From positions 1 to 17,421 of the forward strand of contig USLT01000006.1 in NCBI GenBank assembly GCA_900555585.1: DNA of 17,421 nt. Direction: 5' to 3'. Of this stretch, positions 7,352 through 14,870 are shown one piece after another. The notes below the pieces were generated by a model. That model was not told the DNA's origin. It worked only from the letters and a program-made list of their open reading frames with translations, and did no database searches. Position 1 is the first letter of the stretch. The number at the start of each line of letters is the position of its first letter. The DNA comes from an uncultured Collinsella sp. GTDB lineage: Bacteria; Actinomycetota; Coriobacteriia; Coriobacteriales; Coriobacteriaceae. The translations under genes and the position numbers were made by a program.

Positions 7352-8785
7352 TTACTCCTCGGCGGCGGCCTCCTCGGCCAGGCGCTGGGCGGCGAGCTCG
7401 GGGGTCAGGCCCTTGTACTCGACCTCGCGGCCGCGGGCGCTCCAGACTCGGACGATCTCACCGATGACGAGCAGGACGAAGAAGATGATCAGCATCGGGA
7501 CCTTCTCGGGGACCTCGGCCGCAGAGAGCGGGACGATCGTGGCGACGATGGCCAGGACGAGCTCGATGCAGGGGACCGCGATGGCGACCTTCATGAGGGC
7601 GCCCTTGAACGGGAACGTGAAGACGCGCTCACGGTTCGGGTCGTTCTTGCGCAGGTTGAGGAACGCCGGGAACATCGGGATGTAGGTCAGCAGCAGGAAG
7701 ACGACCGAGGTACCGAAGAGCATCCAGAAGATACCCTCGGAGATGGCCTTGATCGGAACGAGCTGCAGGGCCAGGACGAGGGAGGCGACGACGGCGTTCA
7801 CGAGGTTGGCGCCGTTGGGCATGTCGTCCTTGGAGATCATGGAGGCGAAGACCTTGGGCATGTTGCCGTGCTCGGCAGCGTAGCGGGCGACGGAGTTGAC
7901 GCCGAAGGACCAAGCAGCCATGTTGGCGAACAGGGTGATGAGGAACGCGATGCAGACGATCTTGAAGAGCGGGGAGTCGCCCACCATGGTCTGCAGGGCG
8001 TAGATCATGCCGTAGTCGGGGTCGATCTGGTCGGCGGGCACGGCGGCGCCGATGCCGAAGCCGGCGAAGAGGTAGATCGCAGCGATTGCCAGGCCGCCCA
8101 TGATGATGGCCTTGGGGATGTCCTTCTTGGGATCGGCCATGTCATCGGTCATGGTGCAGATGACCTCGAAGCCCATGAAGTTGAAGATGATGATGGACAG
8201 GTAGCCGAGGGCGTTGACATTGGTCAGCTCGGGCAGGAAGGTGCGGGCGCTCATGTCGGACGCGAAGCCGTTCTGCATGGCGTACCAGATGCCCAGGGCG
8301 CCGACGATGACGGCGACGGCGACCTTGATGAGGGCGCCGCCGTTGAGGACCCACTCGGAGTCAGCGGCCTTGGAGCGACCCATGAGGTAGACGATCCACA
8401 CGAAGCCGAGCTCGATGGCGATGGCAACCGGAAGGTCGAAGGAGACGCCGAAGACCATGCCCAGGATGTCGGGGAACATGGTCGCCAGGGAGGCGATCCA
8501 GAAGGGGTAGTTCACCCAGTAGTAGAAGGAGATGCGGGCACCCCACTTGTCACCGAGTCCCTCTCGGACCCAGTCGTAGATGCCGCCCTCGCCATCATAG
8601 GTGGTTCCCAGCTCGGCCACGATGAGGCCGTAGGGAAGCAGGAAGGTGATGATCAGGAAGATCCACCAGAAGAACTGCTGGTTGCCGATGGCGGCGGCGG
8701 GAGCGGCGGCCTCGCACACGAAGACGACGCAGATAACCGTTGCGATGACGGTCAGGAAGGAGAGCTTTTTCTTAGATTCGCTCAT
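7352..8785 (-). CDS. aguD: APC-superfamily amino acid/polyamine antiporter, probable agmatine:putrescine exchanger
   Basis: A 12-TM-type membrane transporter of 477 residues in the amino acid-polyamine-organocation superfamily. The first segment has GNQQFFWW in place of a simple glycine-rich helix, followed by PYGLIVAELGTTYDGEGGIYDWV, the GGIYxW block conserved in GadC/AdiC/AguD-type exchangers. A later stretch IIIFNFMGFEVICTMTDDMADPKKDIPKA matches the conserved TM6 and following loop. Its place between putrescine carbamoyltransferase and agmatine deiminase makes agmatine uptake coupled to putrescine export the best reading; this function is inferred from context, as sequence alone does not separate it from glutamate or GABA exchangers. 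ATG 8785 has AAGGA seven bases upstream. An attenuator-like hairpin precedes it. The C-terminus is an Ala/Glu-rich tail. Confidence 0.85.
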   Translation of the reverse strand: MSESKKKLSFLTVIATVICVVFVCEAAAPAAAIGNQQFFWWIFLIITFLLPYGLIVAELGTTYDGEGGIYDWVREGLGDKWGARISFYYWVNYPFWIASLATMFPDILGMVFGVSFDLPVAIAIELGFVWIVYLMGRSKAADSEWVLNGGALIKVAVAVIVGALGIWYAMQNGFASDMSARTFLPELTNVNALGYLSIIIFNFMGFEVICTMTDDMADPKKDIPKAIIMGGLAIAAIYLFAGFGIGAAVPADQIDPDYGMIYALQTMVGDSPLFKIVCIAFLITLFANMAAWSFGVNSVARYAAEHGNMPKVFASMISKDDMPNGANLVNAVVASLVLALQLVPIKAISEGIFWMLFGTSVVFLLLTYIPMFPAFLNLRKNDPNRERVFTFPFKGALMKVAIAVPCIELVLAIVATIVPLSAAEVPEKVPMLIIFFVLLVIGEIVRVWSARGREVEYKGLTPELAAQRLAEEAAAEE

Positions 8786-8811
8786 GGATATGTCCTTCAC
8801 CTGAGAAGGGG

Positions 8812-8859
8812 CAGAAAAGATGCAGCGGGAGCGGTGGTTAGGAGGCAGCTCCCGCTGCA
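8812..8859 (-). terminator. intercistronic hairpin / partial terminator between ptcA and the antiporter gene
   Basis: A perfect 12-bp stem (TGCAGCGGGAGC at 8821-8832 with GCTCCCGCTGCA at 8848-8859) encloses a 15-base loop; on the minus strand TCTTTTCTG follows. It lies 17 bases past the ptcA stop inside an apparent operon, so it probably attenuates transcription or protects the ptcA message 3' end, giving ptcA more transcript than the downstream genes. Confidence 0.6.
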
Positions 8860-8876
8860 AGAGGAGAGAGCTAGCC

Positions 8877-9950
8877 TTAGGCGAGCGGGGTCTTGCCGAG
8901 GGCGGTGAGGGCCTCGTTCATAGCGGCCTTGGCCTCAGCGGCGGCCTCCTCGTTGACCTTGCGCTCGGGGCAGAGGCCCGCGAGGATGGCGCGGATGGAG
9001 TGCTTGCGGTTCTCGGCCTCGACCCAGCACAGGGAGCGCTCGGGATCGTCCATGACCTCGTCGACGACCTCCTCGCCGCGGGTGGCCGGCAGGCAGTGCA
9101 TGAACTTGGAGTTCGGGCCGGCGGCGTTCATGAGGTCCATGGTGACCTGGTACTTGGGATAGAAGACGTCCATGTAGGACTCGCCCTCCTCCTCCTGGTC
9201 GTACAGGCCGTACCACACGTCGGTGTAGACGAAGTCGGCGCCCTCGATGCAGGAGGGATCGTCGGAGATGGTGATGGTGCCGCCGGAGAGCTTGCAGTTC
9301 TCCTCGCCGATGGCCATGAGCTTCTTGCCGAACTCCTCGCGCTCCTCAGGGGTGCCGACGTGCAGGGCGCCGTCGGAGATCTGGTGGCCCTTGGGGCCGT
9401 ACTGCACGAAGTCCATGCCCATCTTGGAGGCGATGAACATGAGGGAGACGCAGACCTGGGTGGCGTCGCCGATGAAGGCGAGCTTGCAGTCGCCGATCTC
9501 CTTGCCCTCGGGCAGGTTCTCGACCATGGTCATGAGGTCGCCGAGCTCCTGGGTGGGGTGGTTGAACTCGGACATGCCGTTGATGACCGGAGCCTCGGAG
9601 TACTTAGCGAGGTTGGCGACGTCCTTGTGACGGTCGACGCGAGCCATCAGGATGTCGACGAGGGAGCCCATGACGCGGGCGGAGTCCTCGATGGACTCGT
9701 GGCCGCCGAGCTGGATGGTGCCAGGGCCGTAGAACTGGGCGTGGCCGCCGAGGTCGGTCATAGCGGTCTCGAAGGAGATGCGGGTGCGGGTGGAGACCTG
9801 CTGGAAGATCATGCCGAGGGTGCGGTCCTTGAGGAGCTGCGGGTAGACGCCGCCCTCCTTGATGCTCTTCTTCATGGCGATGGCGAGGTCGACGAAGTGC
9901 AGGAGCTCTTCCTTCGAGAAGTCGTTCGTATCGATCCAATCCTTAACCAT
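8877..9950 (-). CDS. ptcA: putrescine carbamoyltransferase
   Basis: Phosphorolyses N-carbamoylputrescine to putrescine and carbamoyl phosphate, the second step of agmatine breakdown. It belongs to the aspartate/ornithine carbamoyltransferase family and forms trimers in known members. The 357-residue protein has the carbamoyl-phosphate site STRTR (53-57), the HPTQ motif (131-134) and HCLP (285-288). Features separating it from ornithine carbamoyltransferase are visible: [16 protein letters not shown] (244-250) followed by FYPKYQV, and [17 protein letters not shown], which match putrescine carbamoyltransferases as I recall the Enterococcus enzyme. The C-terminal extension (about 325-357) fits the extra helix that locks the trimer in that enzyme. 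ATG 9950 has AAGGAGG six bases upstream, a near-ideal site. It is the first gene of the operon and is divergent from the LuxR-type regulator. Confidence 0.93.
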   Translation of the reverse strand: MVKDWIDTNDFSKEELLHFVDLAIAMKKSIKEGGVYPQLLKDRTLGMIFQQVSTRTRISFETAMTDLGGHAQFYGPGTIQLGGHESIEDSARVMGSLVDILMARVDRHKDVANLAKYSEAPVINGMSEFNHPTQELGDLMTMVENLPEGKEIGDCKLAFIGDATQVCVSLMFIASKMGMDFVQYGPKGHQISDGALHVGTPEEREEFGKKLMAIGEENCKLSGGTITISDDPSCIEGADFVYTDVWYGLYDQEEEGESYMDVFYPKYQVTMDLMNAAGPNSKFMHCLPATRGEEVVDEVMDDPERSLCWVEAENRKHSIRAILAGLCPERKVNEEAAAEAKAAMNEALTALGKTPLA

Positions 9951-10064
9951 TACTGGCCTCCTTATGGTTGCGCCCTCTCGGGCATCCAACTGGTTTGCGG
10001 CGCCGCTTGTCTTCGGCCGCGTCGCTTGCTGAGACCATCATTCATCGGATGCGATATGTTGACC

Positions 10065-10082
10065 AGTTTATTCGAGTTTATT
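10065..10082. promoter_or_regulatory. tandem AGTTTATT repeat, candidate activator site / ptcA promoter
   Basis: AGTTTATT occurs at 10065-10072 and again at 10075-10082, exactly one helical turn apart. On the minus strand each reads AATAAACT and so contains TAAACT, which fits a -10 hexamer for the agmatine operon. No good -35 precedes either copy on that strand, as expected of an activator-dependent promoter. Confidence 0.4.
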
Positions 10083-10159
10083 GCCCCTATACCGAAATAC
10101 ACCCTAAATAATCTTTTTCATCCTCGCAGGTAGTTGTACATGTTTCTAAAAACAAGCGG

Positions 10160-10198
10160 TTGCAACGATATACCGTTCACGGGTATCCTGGGTGAACG
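10160..10198 (+). promoter_or_regulatory. candidate promoter of the LuxR-type regulator with dyad over the -10
   Basis: TTGCAA (10160-10165) and TATCCT (10184-10189) are spaced by 18 bp. A 7-bp inverted repeat, CGTTCAC (10174-10180) and GTGAACG (10192-10198), is centred on the -10 hexamer, which would suit autoregulation or repression. Transcription would start near 10197, leaving a leader of about 120 bases. Confidence 0.4.
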
Positions 10199-10316
10199 CG
10201 AGAAGCTGCTTTCGAGGGACCTAAACCCCCGTCGGATTAGCATCTCCACCCCGGTCCCAACCCCTAGACAGGCACGCGTCCTTCGGAAAGGGAAGCCCTC
10301 GCGGGCGGTGACATGA

Positions 10317-11285
10317 GTGAACTCCTTGTTCTTCTTCTACACCATGCTCATCTTGGTCGTCTGCATCGTCGCGGCGGTCATATCCGTATCGGCCTACGCC
10401 TCGTCGCGAAGGCGCCTCTTCCTGTTCTCCTGCGGCCTGTTCGTCTGCTACGCGCTGGAGGTATGCGAGATCTTCTTCTTCGAGTTCATCTCGCAGAACG
10501 TGCCGTTCCCCGCCGACCAATACTATGACGTCAACACGCCGATCCTGCGCACGCTCATCGCCACGGCGACGCTCGCGCTCACCTGGTTCATGGCGATGGA
10601 CATCGTGGACGCGCACGGCAAGAAGCTCGCCATCTCGCCGGTCCTCGCGTTCCTCGCCGCCAACGTCGTGGTGCTCCTAGCCATCCCCGAGGGAGCGATC
10701 CACCAGTTCATGTACTACACGCTGCGCCAGGTCTTCCTCGCCTTCATGCTCATATATATGTTCTATGCATACCGCAGGCAGCCCAAGGAGAGCACCCTGC
10801 GCTTGAGGCTGCAGAAGCTGACGCCCTTCTACATACTCGCGTGGGTGCTGGTAGCCGCGATCGTGATCGAGGACGTCATCGTCATCCTGATCGCGCCGCC
10901 CAGCTTCGGCTCCAACTGGCTACCGCTCTACCTCTCGGAGCGCAACTTCTCCGAGAACCTGCTGATCTGCGGCTCGGCGGTCATGATCACCGTCTATGCC
11001 TACCATGTGCTGTCGATCCGCATCAAGGAGGCGCCCGTCGCCGAGGAGGTCCCGGACCTCGACCGCCACATCGACGAGCTGCTTCCGTTCTACCGCGATG
11101 CGCACAAGCTCTCGAAGCGCGAGACCGAGGTTTTGCGACTCATCCTTCTCGGCATGAACAACCAGGAGATCGCCAGCGAGCTCTACCTTGCGATCGGTAC
11201 CGTGAAGACGCACGTCCACAACATCCTGAAGAAGACCGGCCAGCCGAGCCGCGAGGCGCTCGTCCTCGACTTCTGGAAGAGCTAG
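10317..11285 (+). CDS. membrane-bound LuxR-family transcriptional regulator (AguR-like)
   Basis: A one-component regulator: the N-terminal 230 residues form about seven membrane segments (approximately 5-27, 34-57, 75-95, 105-123, 135-152, 170-193, 213-231), and the C-terminus is a LuxR/GerE helix-turn-helix (about 262-320: LSKRETEVLRLILLGMNNQEIA then TVKTHVHNILKKTG). This matches AguR of lactic acid bacteria, a membrane LuxR-type protein that activates the agmatine deiminase operon, and here it is divergent from such an operon. I infer that it senses agmatine or a related signal at the membrane and controls ptcA-aguD-aguA. Seven-TM LuxR proteins are common in Coriobacteriia, so the target rests on position. 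The start is uncertain: GTG 10317 is the first possible codon (TGA precedes it in frame), with no good ribosome site; ATG 10344 is an alternative. Confidence 0.85.
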   Translation: MNSLFFFYTMLILVVCIVAAVISVSAYASSRRRLFLFSCGLFVCYALEVCEIFFFEFISQNVPFPADQYYDVNTPILRTLIATATLALTWFMAMDIVDAHGKKLAISPVLAFLAANVVVLLAIPEGAIHQFMYYTLRQVFLAFMLIYMFYAYRRQPKESTLRLRLQKLTPFYILAWVLVAAIVIEDVIVILIAPPSFGSNWLPLYLSERNFSENLLICGSAVMITVYAYHVLSIRIKEAPVAEEVPDLDRHIDELLPFYRDAHKLSKRETEVLRLILLGMNNQEIASELYLAIGTVKTHVHNILKKTGQPSREALVLDFWKS

Positions 11286-12106
11286 CGCGCTCCCCCGCGG
11301 CGCTCGAGCCCGCGGCAGACCAAGGCTCCCGCGCATGCCAAGGCGATGGCGATCGCAAACGAGGCGGCGACGACGCCGTACTCCCCCGCCCCGAAGGCAG
11401 AGGCGGCTATGGTGGACGTGACGATCGAGGGGATGCGCCCGACCGTCGCGATAGCCAACATGGAGGGGTAACCCATGCGCGTCAGCCCGGCGAAATAGGT
11501 CAGGAAGTCCTTGGGCGTGCCCGGGATCAGGAACACCACCAGCATGATGAGCTCCAAGCGCCGCGCGTCGCACATCCAGCGATAGCGCTCGAACTGCTCG
11601 CGGCTGAAGAACAGCCCCATCACGCGCCAGCCCCAGCGACGCACGGCGAAGAAGGCGAGGCTCGATCCGATACCGCTCGCGAGCAGGCACATGGCGGTGC
11701 CCTCCCAGAAACCGAAGGCGTAACCGCTCGCCAACTCGATGGGCTCGCCCGGCAGAAACGCCAGGAGCACCTGGACCACGTTGATCCCGACGAGCGCCAG
11801 CCTGCTGAGCAGCGCATGCTCCTCGACGAAGGCATGGACTCCGGAGGGGTCGGCGAGCCACCGATAGAGCTCGGGGCCGAAGCGCAGGCAGCAACCGGCC
11901 ACGACGAGAACCGCGATCACGACGGACGCCAGCACGGCCGCACGCATCGGTCGGCGGCGGCCCGGCGTCCCCGTGGAACCGGAAACGCACGGCCCATGCA
12001 GGCTGGCCTCCGCGTCCCCCGCGGCGGCGCCGCCGAGGATGCGCCGGCATCCCGCCACGTCCAGGGCGCGCTCGCCCTCCTGCAGCCTCTTAGCATCTGC
12101 GACCAT
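11282..12106 (-). CDS. TVP38/TMEM64 (DedA-like) family membrane protein
   Basis: A polytopic membrane protein of the VTT/SNARE-associated domain family; members are linked to lipid scrambling or undecaprenyl-phosphate recycling, but the role of this one is unknown. The 274-residue protein has a hydrophilic N-terminus of about 53 residues, a first TM segment (56-72), then the conserved blocks LLAFLPGEPIELASGYAFGFWEG (114-136) and FLIPGTPKDFLTYFAGLT (192-209), which are the family signature re-entrant motifs, with further TM segments to the end. ATG 12106 has GGGGAG five bases upstream; a later ATG at residue 54 has no ribosome site, so the long N-terminus is kept. The stop overlaps that of the convergent LuxR-type gene (CTAG shared, 11282-11285). 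Its ribosome site is perfectly complementary to an upstream leader segment. Confidence 0.86.
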   Translation of the reverse strand: MVADAKRLQEGERALDVAGCRRILGGAAAGDAEASLHGPCVSGSTGTPGRRRPMRAAVLASVVIAVLVVAGCCLRFGPELYRWLADPSGVHAFVEEHALLSRLALVGINVVQVLLAFLPGEPIELASGYAFGFWEGTAMCLLASGIGSSLAFFAVRRWGWRVMGLFFSREQFERYRWMCDARRLELIMLVVFLIPGTPKDFLTYFAGLTRMGYPSMLAIATVGRIPSIVTSTIAASAFGAGEYGVVAASFAIAIALACAGALVCRGLERRGGAR

Positions 12107-12182
12107 GTGGACTCCCCTCTTTTGAGCACCATCAGGTTCGCAAACGCCTGTCTACTCTTTGTCGACCCGCCGGGGAGTCCAC
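12107..12182 (-). promoter_or_regulatory. leader hairpin masking the TVP38 ribosome binding site
   Basis: GTGGACTCCCC at 12107-12117 and GGGGAGTCCAC at 12172-12182 are exact inverted copies (11 bp, 54-base spacer). On the minus strand, the arm touching the start codon contains the Shine-Dalgarno GGGGAG, so in RNA the upstream arm would pair with and hide it. Whether the transcript begins early enough to include the upstream arm is not known; no convincing promoter was seen between 12183 and 12242. Confidence 0.55.
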
Positions 12183-12242
12183 AGCTGTCGATATTTCATC
12201 TACGCGGCGCGCGGCCACCGGGTCGCAGGCGCCCGCATGCGG

Positions 12243-13880
12243 TCAACCCTCGTCCGTACAGGAGAAGCGGGCCGTCACGCACGCGCCGCCGGCATCATCG
12301 TTTCCGAGCTCGAGACCGCCGCCGTGCAGGCGCGCGAGCGTGGAGGAGATGTTCAGGCCCAGTCCGAAGTGCTCCGCCGATTTGTTCTCGCTGAAGAAGG
12401 GATCGCAACCGCGTCGCAGCGCCTCGGGCGTGAAGCCCGATCCGTCATCGCGGACCCGAACGACCAGCCACTCGCCCTCGCCGTCCGATACGCGCTCGAC
12501 CTCGACGCCGACCCGGCGCGAAGCGTGGACGCAGGCATTGCCCACGATGTTGCCCAAGACCTCGCCCACCAACGAGCGATCGAGGCGAAGCTCCCCATCC
12601 GAACCCGTGACGGACGGCTCGACGACGAGGTCTGGCCGGCGGGCGGCGACCAGATCGCGAGCCTGCTCGACCAGATCGTCGGCGACGGCGGCGTAGCGGG
12701 CCGGCTCCCGCTCGACGACGCGATCCTCGAGCTTCGAGAGCCCTCCCATGGCGCTCGCATAGGATTCGAGTCGCCCGACCTGCCGCCCGAGCGTATCGAG
12801 CACGTCGGCATCGGGGGCCTCGCCGCGGCGGGCGCGCAGGCACGCCATCTCGACCGTGCCCTTCAGGACCGTGACCGGCGTGCGCAGATCGTGGGCGAAC
12901 GCCGCGTTCAGGCGACGGCGCTCCTCGGCCGTCCTCCATAGCTCGCGCTGGGCATCCAGCAGGGAGGACCGCATGTCCTCGAGCGTGAGGGACAGCGCGC
13001 CGAGCTCGCGCCCGCGCACGGGCTCGATCTCGAAGTCGAGGTCCTGCCCCGCGATTCGCCTCGCGTCGCGCGCGAGGGAATCAAGGGGCCCCGCGATATG
13101 GAGGCGGTAGAACCGGCGGAACATCGCCCAGGCGAGGCCGCCGTACAGCGCGATCGGCGCGACGACGTTGAGCATGAGGTTCAGGGCGTACGGGACGACT
13201 CCGAAGCCCTCGGAAGGCTGGCTGTCCGCATAGTAGGCGACATTCGATACCACGTTGTCGCCGAAAGCTTGCGCGAGGTCGACCCCGGTCGCCGACTCGA
13301 AGAGCCCGACCGCGTCGACGCGGCCCGCCCGGTTGCGGCGGTCGTACGCCGCCACGCGGTCGGCGGCGATCACGCCGCGGTCGTCCAGGATCTCCTCCGA
13401 GGTGAACCCGGGGTCGTTGTTGTAGTTGAGGCCCCAGTCGTACAGCTCGACCTTACCGGAGCGCACGAGGCCCATCGTCGCATCGACCTCCGGGTAGCCG
13501 CCTTCCTCGAGCTCCGCGATCTCGCTGGCATCGAGCCCGGAGCGGTCGGGCTCGACATCGTGCTTCACGCCGACGAACACGGCATAGGGGTTGTCGCCGG
13601 GAAGACCGATCTCCGTCGCGGGTATCAGCTCGTCCGCCGCCTCGTCGTAGATGTACGGCCCGCTCTCGACGATCGCCCGCTGCAGCTCGCCGGAGCCGGC
13701 GTCGACCTCGACCGTCATGTAGATCGATTGCCGGGCATCGACGAAGGTCAGGATCGCAGCCGTGCCCGCGGTAGCGATCGCGAGATAGCTTGCCAGGTAG
13801 ACCACGAACACGGTCCCGAGCGGCCGGCACCTCCACCACGACTTGGCGCGCGAGAGCGCCCCGCCTATCGAGCGGACCAT
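12243..13880 (-). CDS. sensor histidine kinase of a two-component system
   Basis: A membrane sensor kinase of 545 residues. It has TM1 at about 21-44, an extracytoplasmic sensing region of roughly 180 residues with no recognised fold, TM2 at about 229-254, and a HAMP domain (255-308). The dimerisation helix has phosphoacceptor His330 in AFAHDLRTPVTVLKG, and the ATPase domain has the N box GNIVGNACVHA (Asn444, Asn448), G1 DDGSGF (478-483) and G2 GLGLN (506-510). It is fully canonical for the HisKA/HATPase_c class. The start at 13880 overlaps the 3' end of the response regulator by 16 bp; an in-frame ATG at 13913 is the alternative, and neither has a strong ribosome site, which suggests translational coupling. 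The signal sensed is unknown; an envelope stress role is only a guess from the large external domain. Confidence 0.92.
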   Translation of the reverse strand: MVRSIGGALSRAKSWWRCRPLGTVFVVYLASYLAIATAGTAAILTFVDARQSIYMTVEVDAGSGELQRAIVESGPYIYDEAADELIPATEIGLPGDNPYAVFVGVKHDVEPDRSGLDASEIAELEEGGYPEVDATMGLVRSGKVELYDWGLNYNNDPGFTSEEILDDRGVIAADRVAAYDRRNRAGRVDAVGLFESATGVDLAQAFGDNVVSNVAYYADSQPSEGFGVVPYALNLMLNVVAPIALYGGLAWAMFRRFYRLHIAGPLDSLARDARRIAGQDLDFEIEPVRGRELGALSLTLEDMRSSLLDAQRELWRTAEERRRLNAAFAHDLRTPVTVLKGTVEMACLRARRGEAPDADVLDTLGRQVGRLESYASAMGGLSKLEDRVVEREPARYAAVADDLVEQARDLVAARRPDLVVEPSVTGSDGELRLDRSLVGEVLGNIVGNACVHASRRVGVEVERVSDGEGEWLVVRVRDDGSGFTPEALRRGCDPFFSENKSAEHFGLGLNISSTLARLHGGGLELGNDDAGGACVTARFSCTDEG

Positions 13881-14590
13881 CGGTATCCCACGCCCCACAC
13901 GGTCTCGATGCACTCGGGCGCGCCGGCCGCCGCGAGCTTCTTGCGCACGCGCCGCACGTGCTCGCGCACGATCGACGGGTCGCCCGCGGCGTCCCAGCCC
14001 CAGACGCGCTCATAGATCAGGTCGCGATCGAATACGCGACCAGGGCTTTTGCTGAGCAGGGCCACGATATCGAACTCGATCCGGGTGAGGTCGACCGTCG
14101 CGGGCGCGCCCGAGGCGTCGACCACGACGGTGCGGTCGGCGTAATCGACGGCGACCCCCTCGAAGTAATGCGCCGAGCGCTCCTCGTCTCGGCGCCGGTT
14201 CTCGCGCGCCAGATGCGCGGCGACGCGGCGACCCAGCACCTCCAGCGAGAACGGCTTCAACACGTAATCGTCCGCGCCGGCGGCGAAACCGTCTATCTGG
14301 TCGACGTCCTCGATGCGCGCGGTCAGGAAGATGATGGGGCAGGACAGCCGCTCGCGAAGGCGGCGGCAGGTCTCGAAACCGTCCATGCCCGGCATGTTGA
14401 CGTCTAGCAGCACGACGTCGGCACCCTGAGAGGCGAGCTCGATCGCGGCGGGGCCGTCGTTGGCGACCCGCGTCTCGTACCCCTCCATCGAGAAGTAGTC
14501 CGCGAGCATGGAGGCGATCGCGCGCTCGTCGTCGACGACCAGCACGCGCCTGCCCCTTCCTGCACCATGAGAGCTGGCAACGGTATCCAT
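13865..14590 (-). CDS. OmpR/PhoB-family response regulator
   Basis: A DNA-binding response regulator of 241 residues paired with the downstream histidine kinase. The receiver domain (about 14-127) has the acidic pair Asp20/Asp21, phosphoacceptor Asp63 in LLDVNMPGMDG, Thr90 and Lys112 in LKPF. The C-terminal winged helix (about 145-240) contains LTRIEFDIVALLSKSPGRVFDRDLIYERVWG and ends VWGVGYRW, as expected of OmpR-type regulators. ATG 14590 is chosen because AAGGAAG lies six bases upstream; a GTG two codons earlier would sit on that site. It is the first gene of the pair, 280 bp from a divergent peptidoglycan-binding protein gene. Targets are unknown; the pair may regulate itself or the divergent gene. 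Confidence 0.94.
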   Translation of the reverse strand: MDTVASSHGAGRGRRVLVVDDERAIASMLADYFSMEGYETRVANDGPAAIELASQGADVVLLDVNMPGMDGFETCRRLRERLSCPIIFLTARIEDVDQIDGFAAGADDYVLKPFSLEVLGRRVAAHLARENRRRDEERSAHYFEGVAVDYADRTVVVDASGAPATVDLTRIEFDIVALLSKSPGRVFDRDLIYERVWGWDAAGDPSIVREHVRRVRKKLAAAGAPECIETVWGVGYRWSAR

Positions 14591-14870
14591 AAGCACTTCC
14601 TTCGATGCGCGGCGGGCCGCGATGCGCCCGCGCAGATTCGTCCCAGGTTATCATGGCGCCGAATTGTCTAGAAAGTCCCGACGCGGACGCGACGTGGATT
14701 TCTTCTTTGCCCGCGCACTCGGTCGGCGTCGCGGGCGCGACTCGCCCGCCGAGTTGCTAAACTGGTACCGTATGCCGATACCGTGCGAGCCGACCGAACC
14801 GGGTCATGCGGCGGCGCCAGACCTCTACCGCCCATCCCGGGCGCAGCCATATATATCGAAAGGGGTTCCC

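Larger units (their letters stand above)
9951..10316. promoter_or_regulatory. 366-bp divergent regulatory region between ptcA and the LuxR-type gene
   Basis: No gene is supported here. The part next to ptcA (9966-10030) is GC-rich; 10045-10170 is strikingly AT-rich for this genome and must hold the control sites. Visible elements are the ribosome site of ptcA (9955-9961), a tandem repeat AGTTTATT with 10-bp period (10065-10082), T-rich stretches around 10105-10120, and a promoter-like pair with a dyad at 10160-10198. The 118 bases before the regulator start carry no strong ribosome site. A 60-codon open frame at 10134-10316 lacks a ribosome site and is not called. Confidence 0.6.

Noticed and set aside
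5829..7685. A 618-codon open frame on the plus strand across aguA and its flanks
   Set aside because: It is antisense to aguA and the end of the antiporter gene, is low-complexity (Asp/Val/Gly/Leu-rich), has no ribosome site, and arises from the GC-rich third positions of the real genes.
8877..9950. Ornithine carbamoyltransferase (argF/arcB)
   Set aside because: YGLY, the [11 protein letters not shown] block, the C-terminal extension and the agmatine deiminase context fit putrescine carbamoyltransferase better; no arcA or arcC is present.
10134..10316. A 60-codon frame upstream of the LuxR-type gene as a leader peptide
   Set aside because: It has no ribosome site, spans the presumed promoter and dyad, and its sequence has no coding character.
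12159..12941. A 260-codon plus-strand frame opposite the histidine kinase
   Set aside because: Antisense shadow of the ATPase domain of a canonical kinase gene; no motif and no ribosome site.
14753..14791. TTGCTAAACT and the GTAT-GCCG-ATAC dyad as a promoter/operator for the peptidoglycan-binding protein gene
   Set aside because: No properly spaced -35/-10 pair could be made and the dyad is short; left uncalled.
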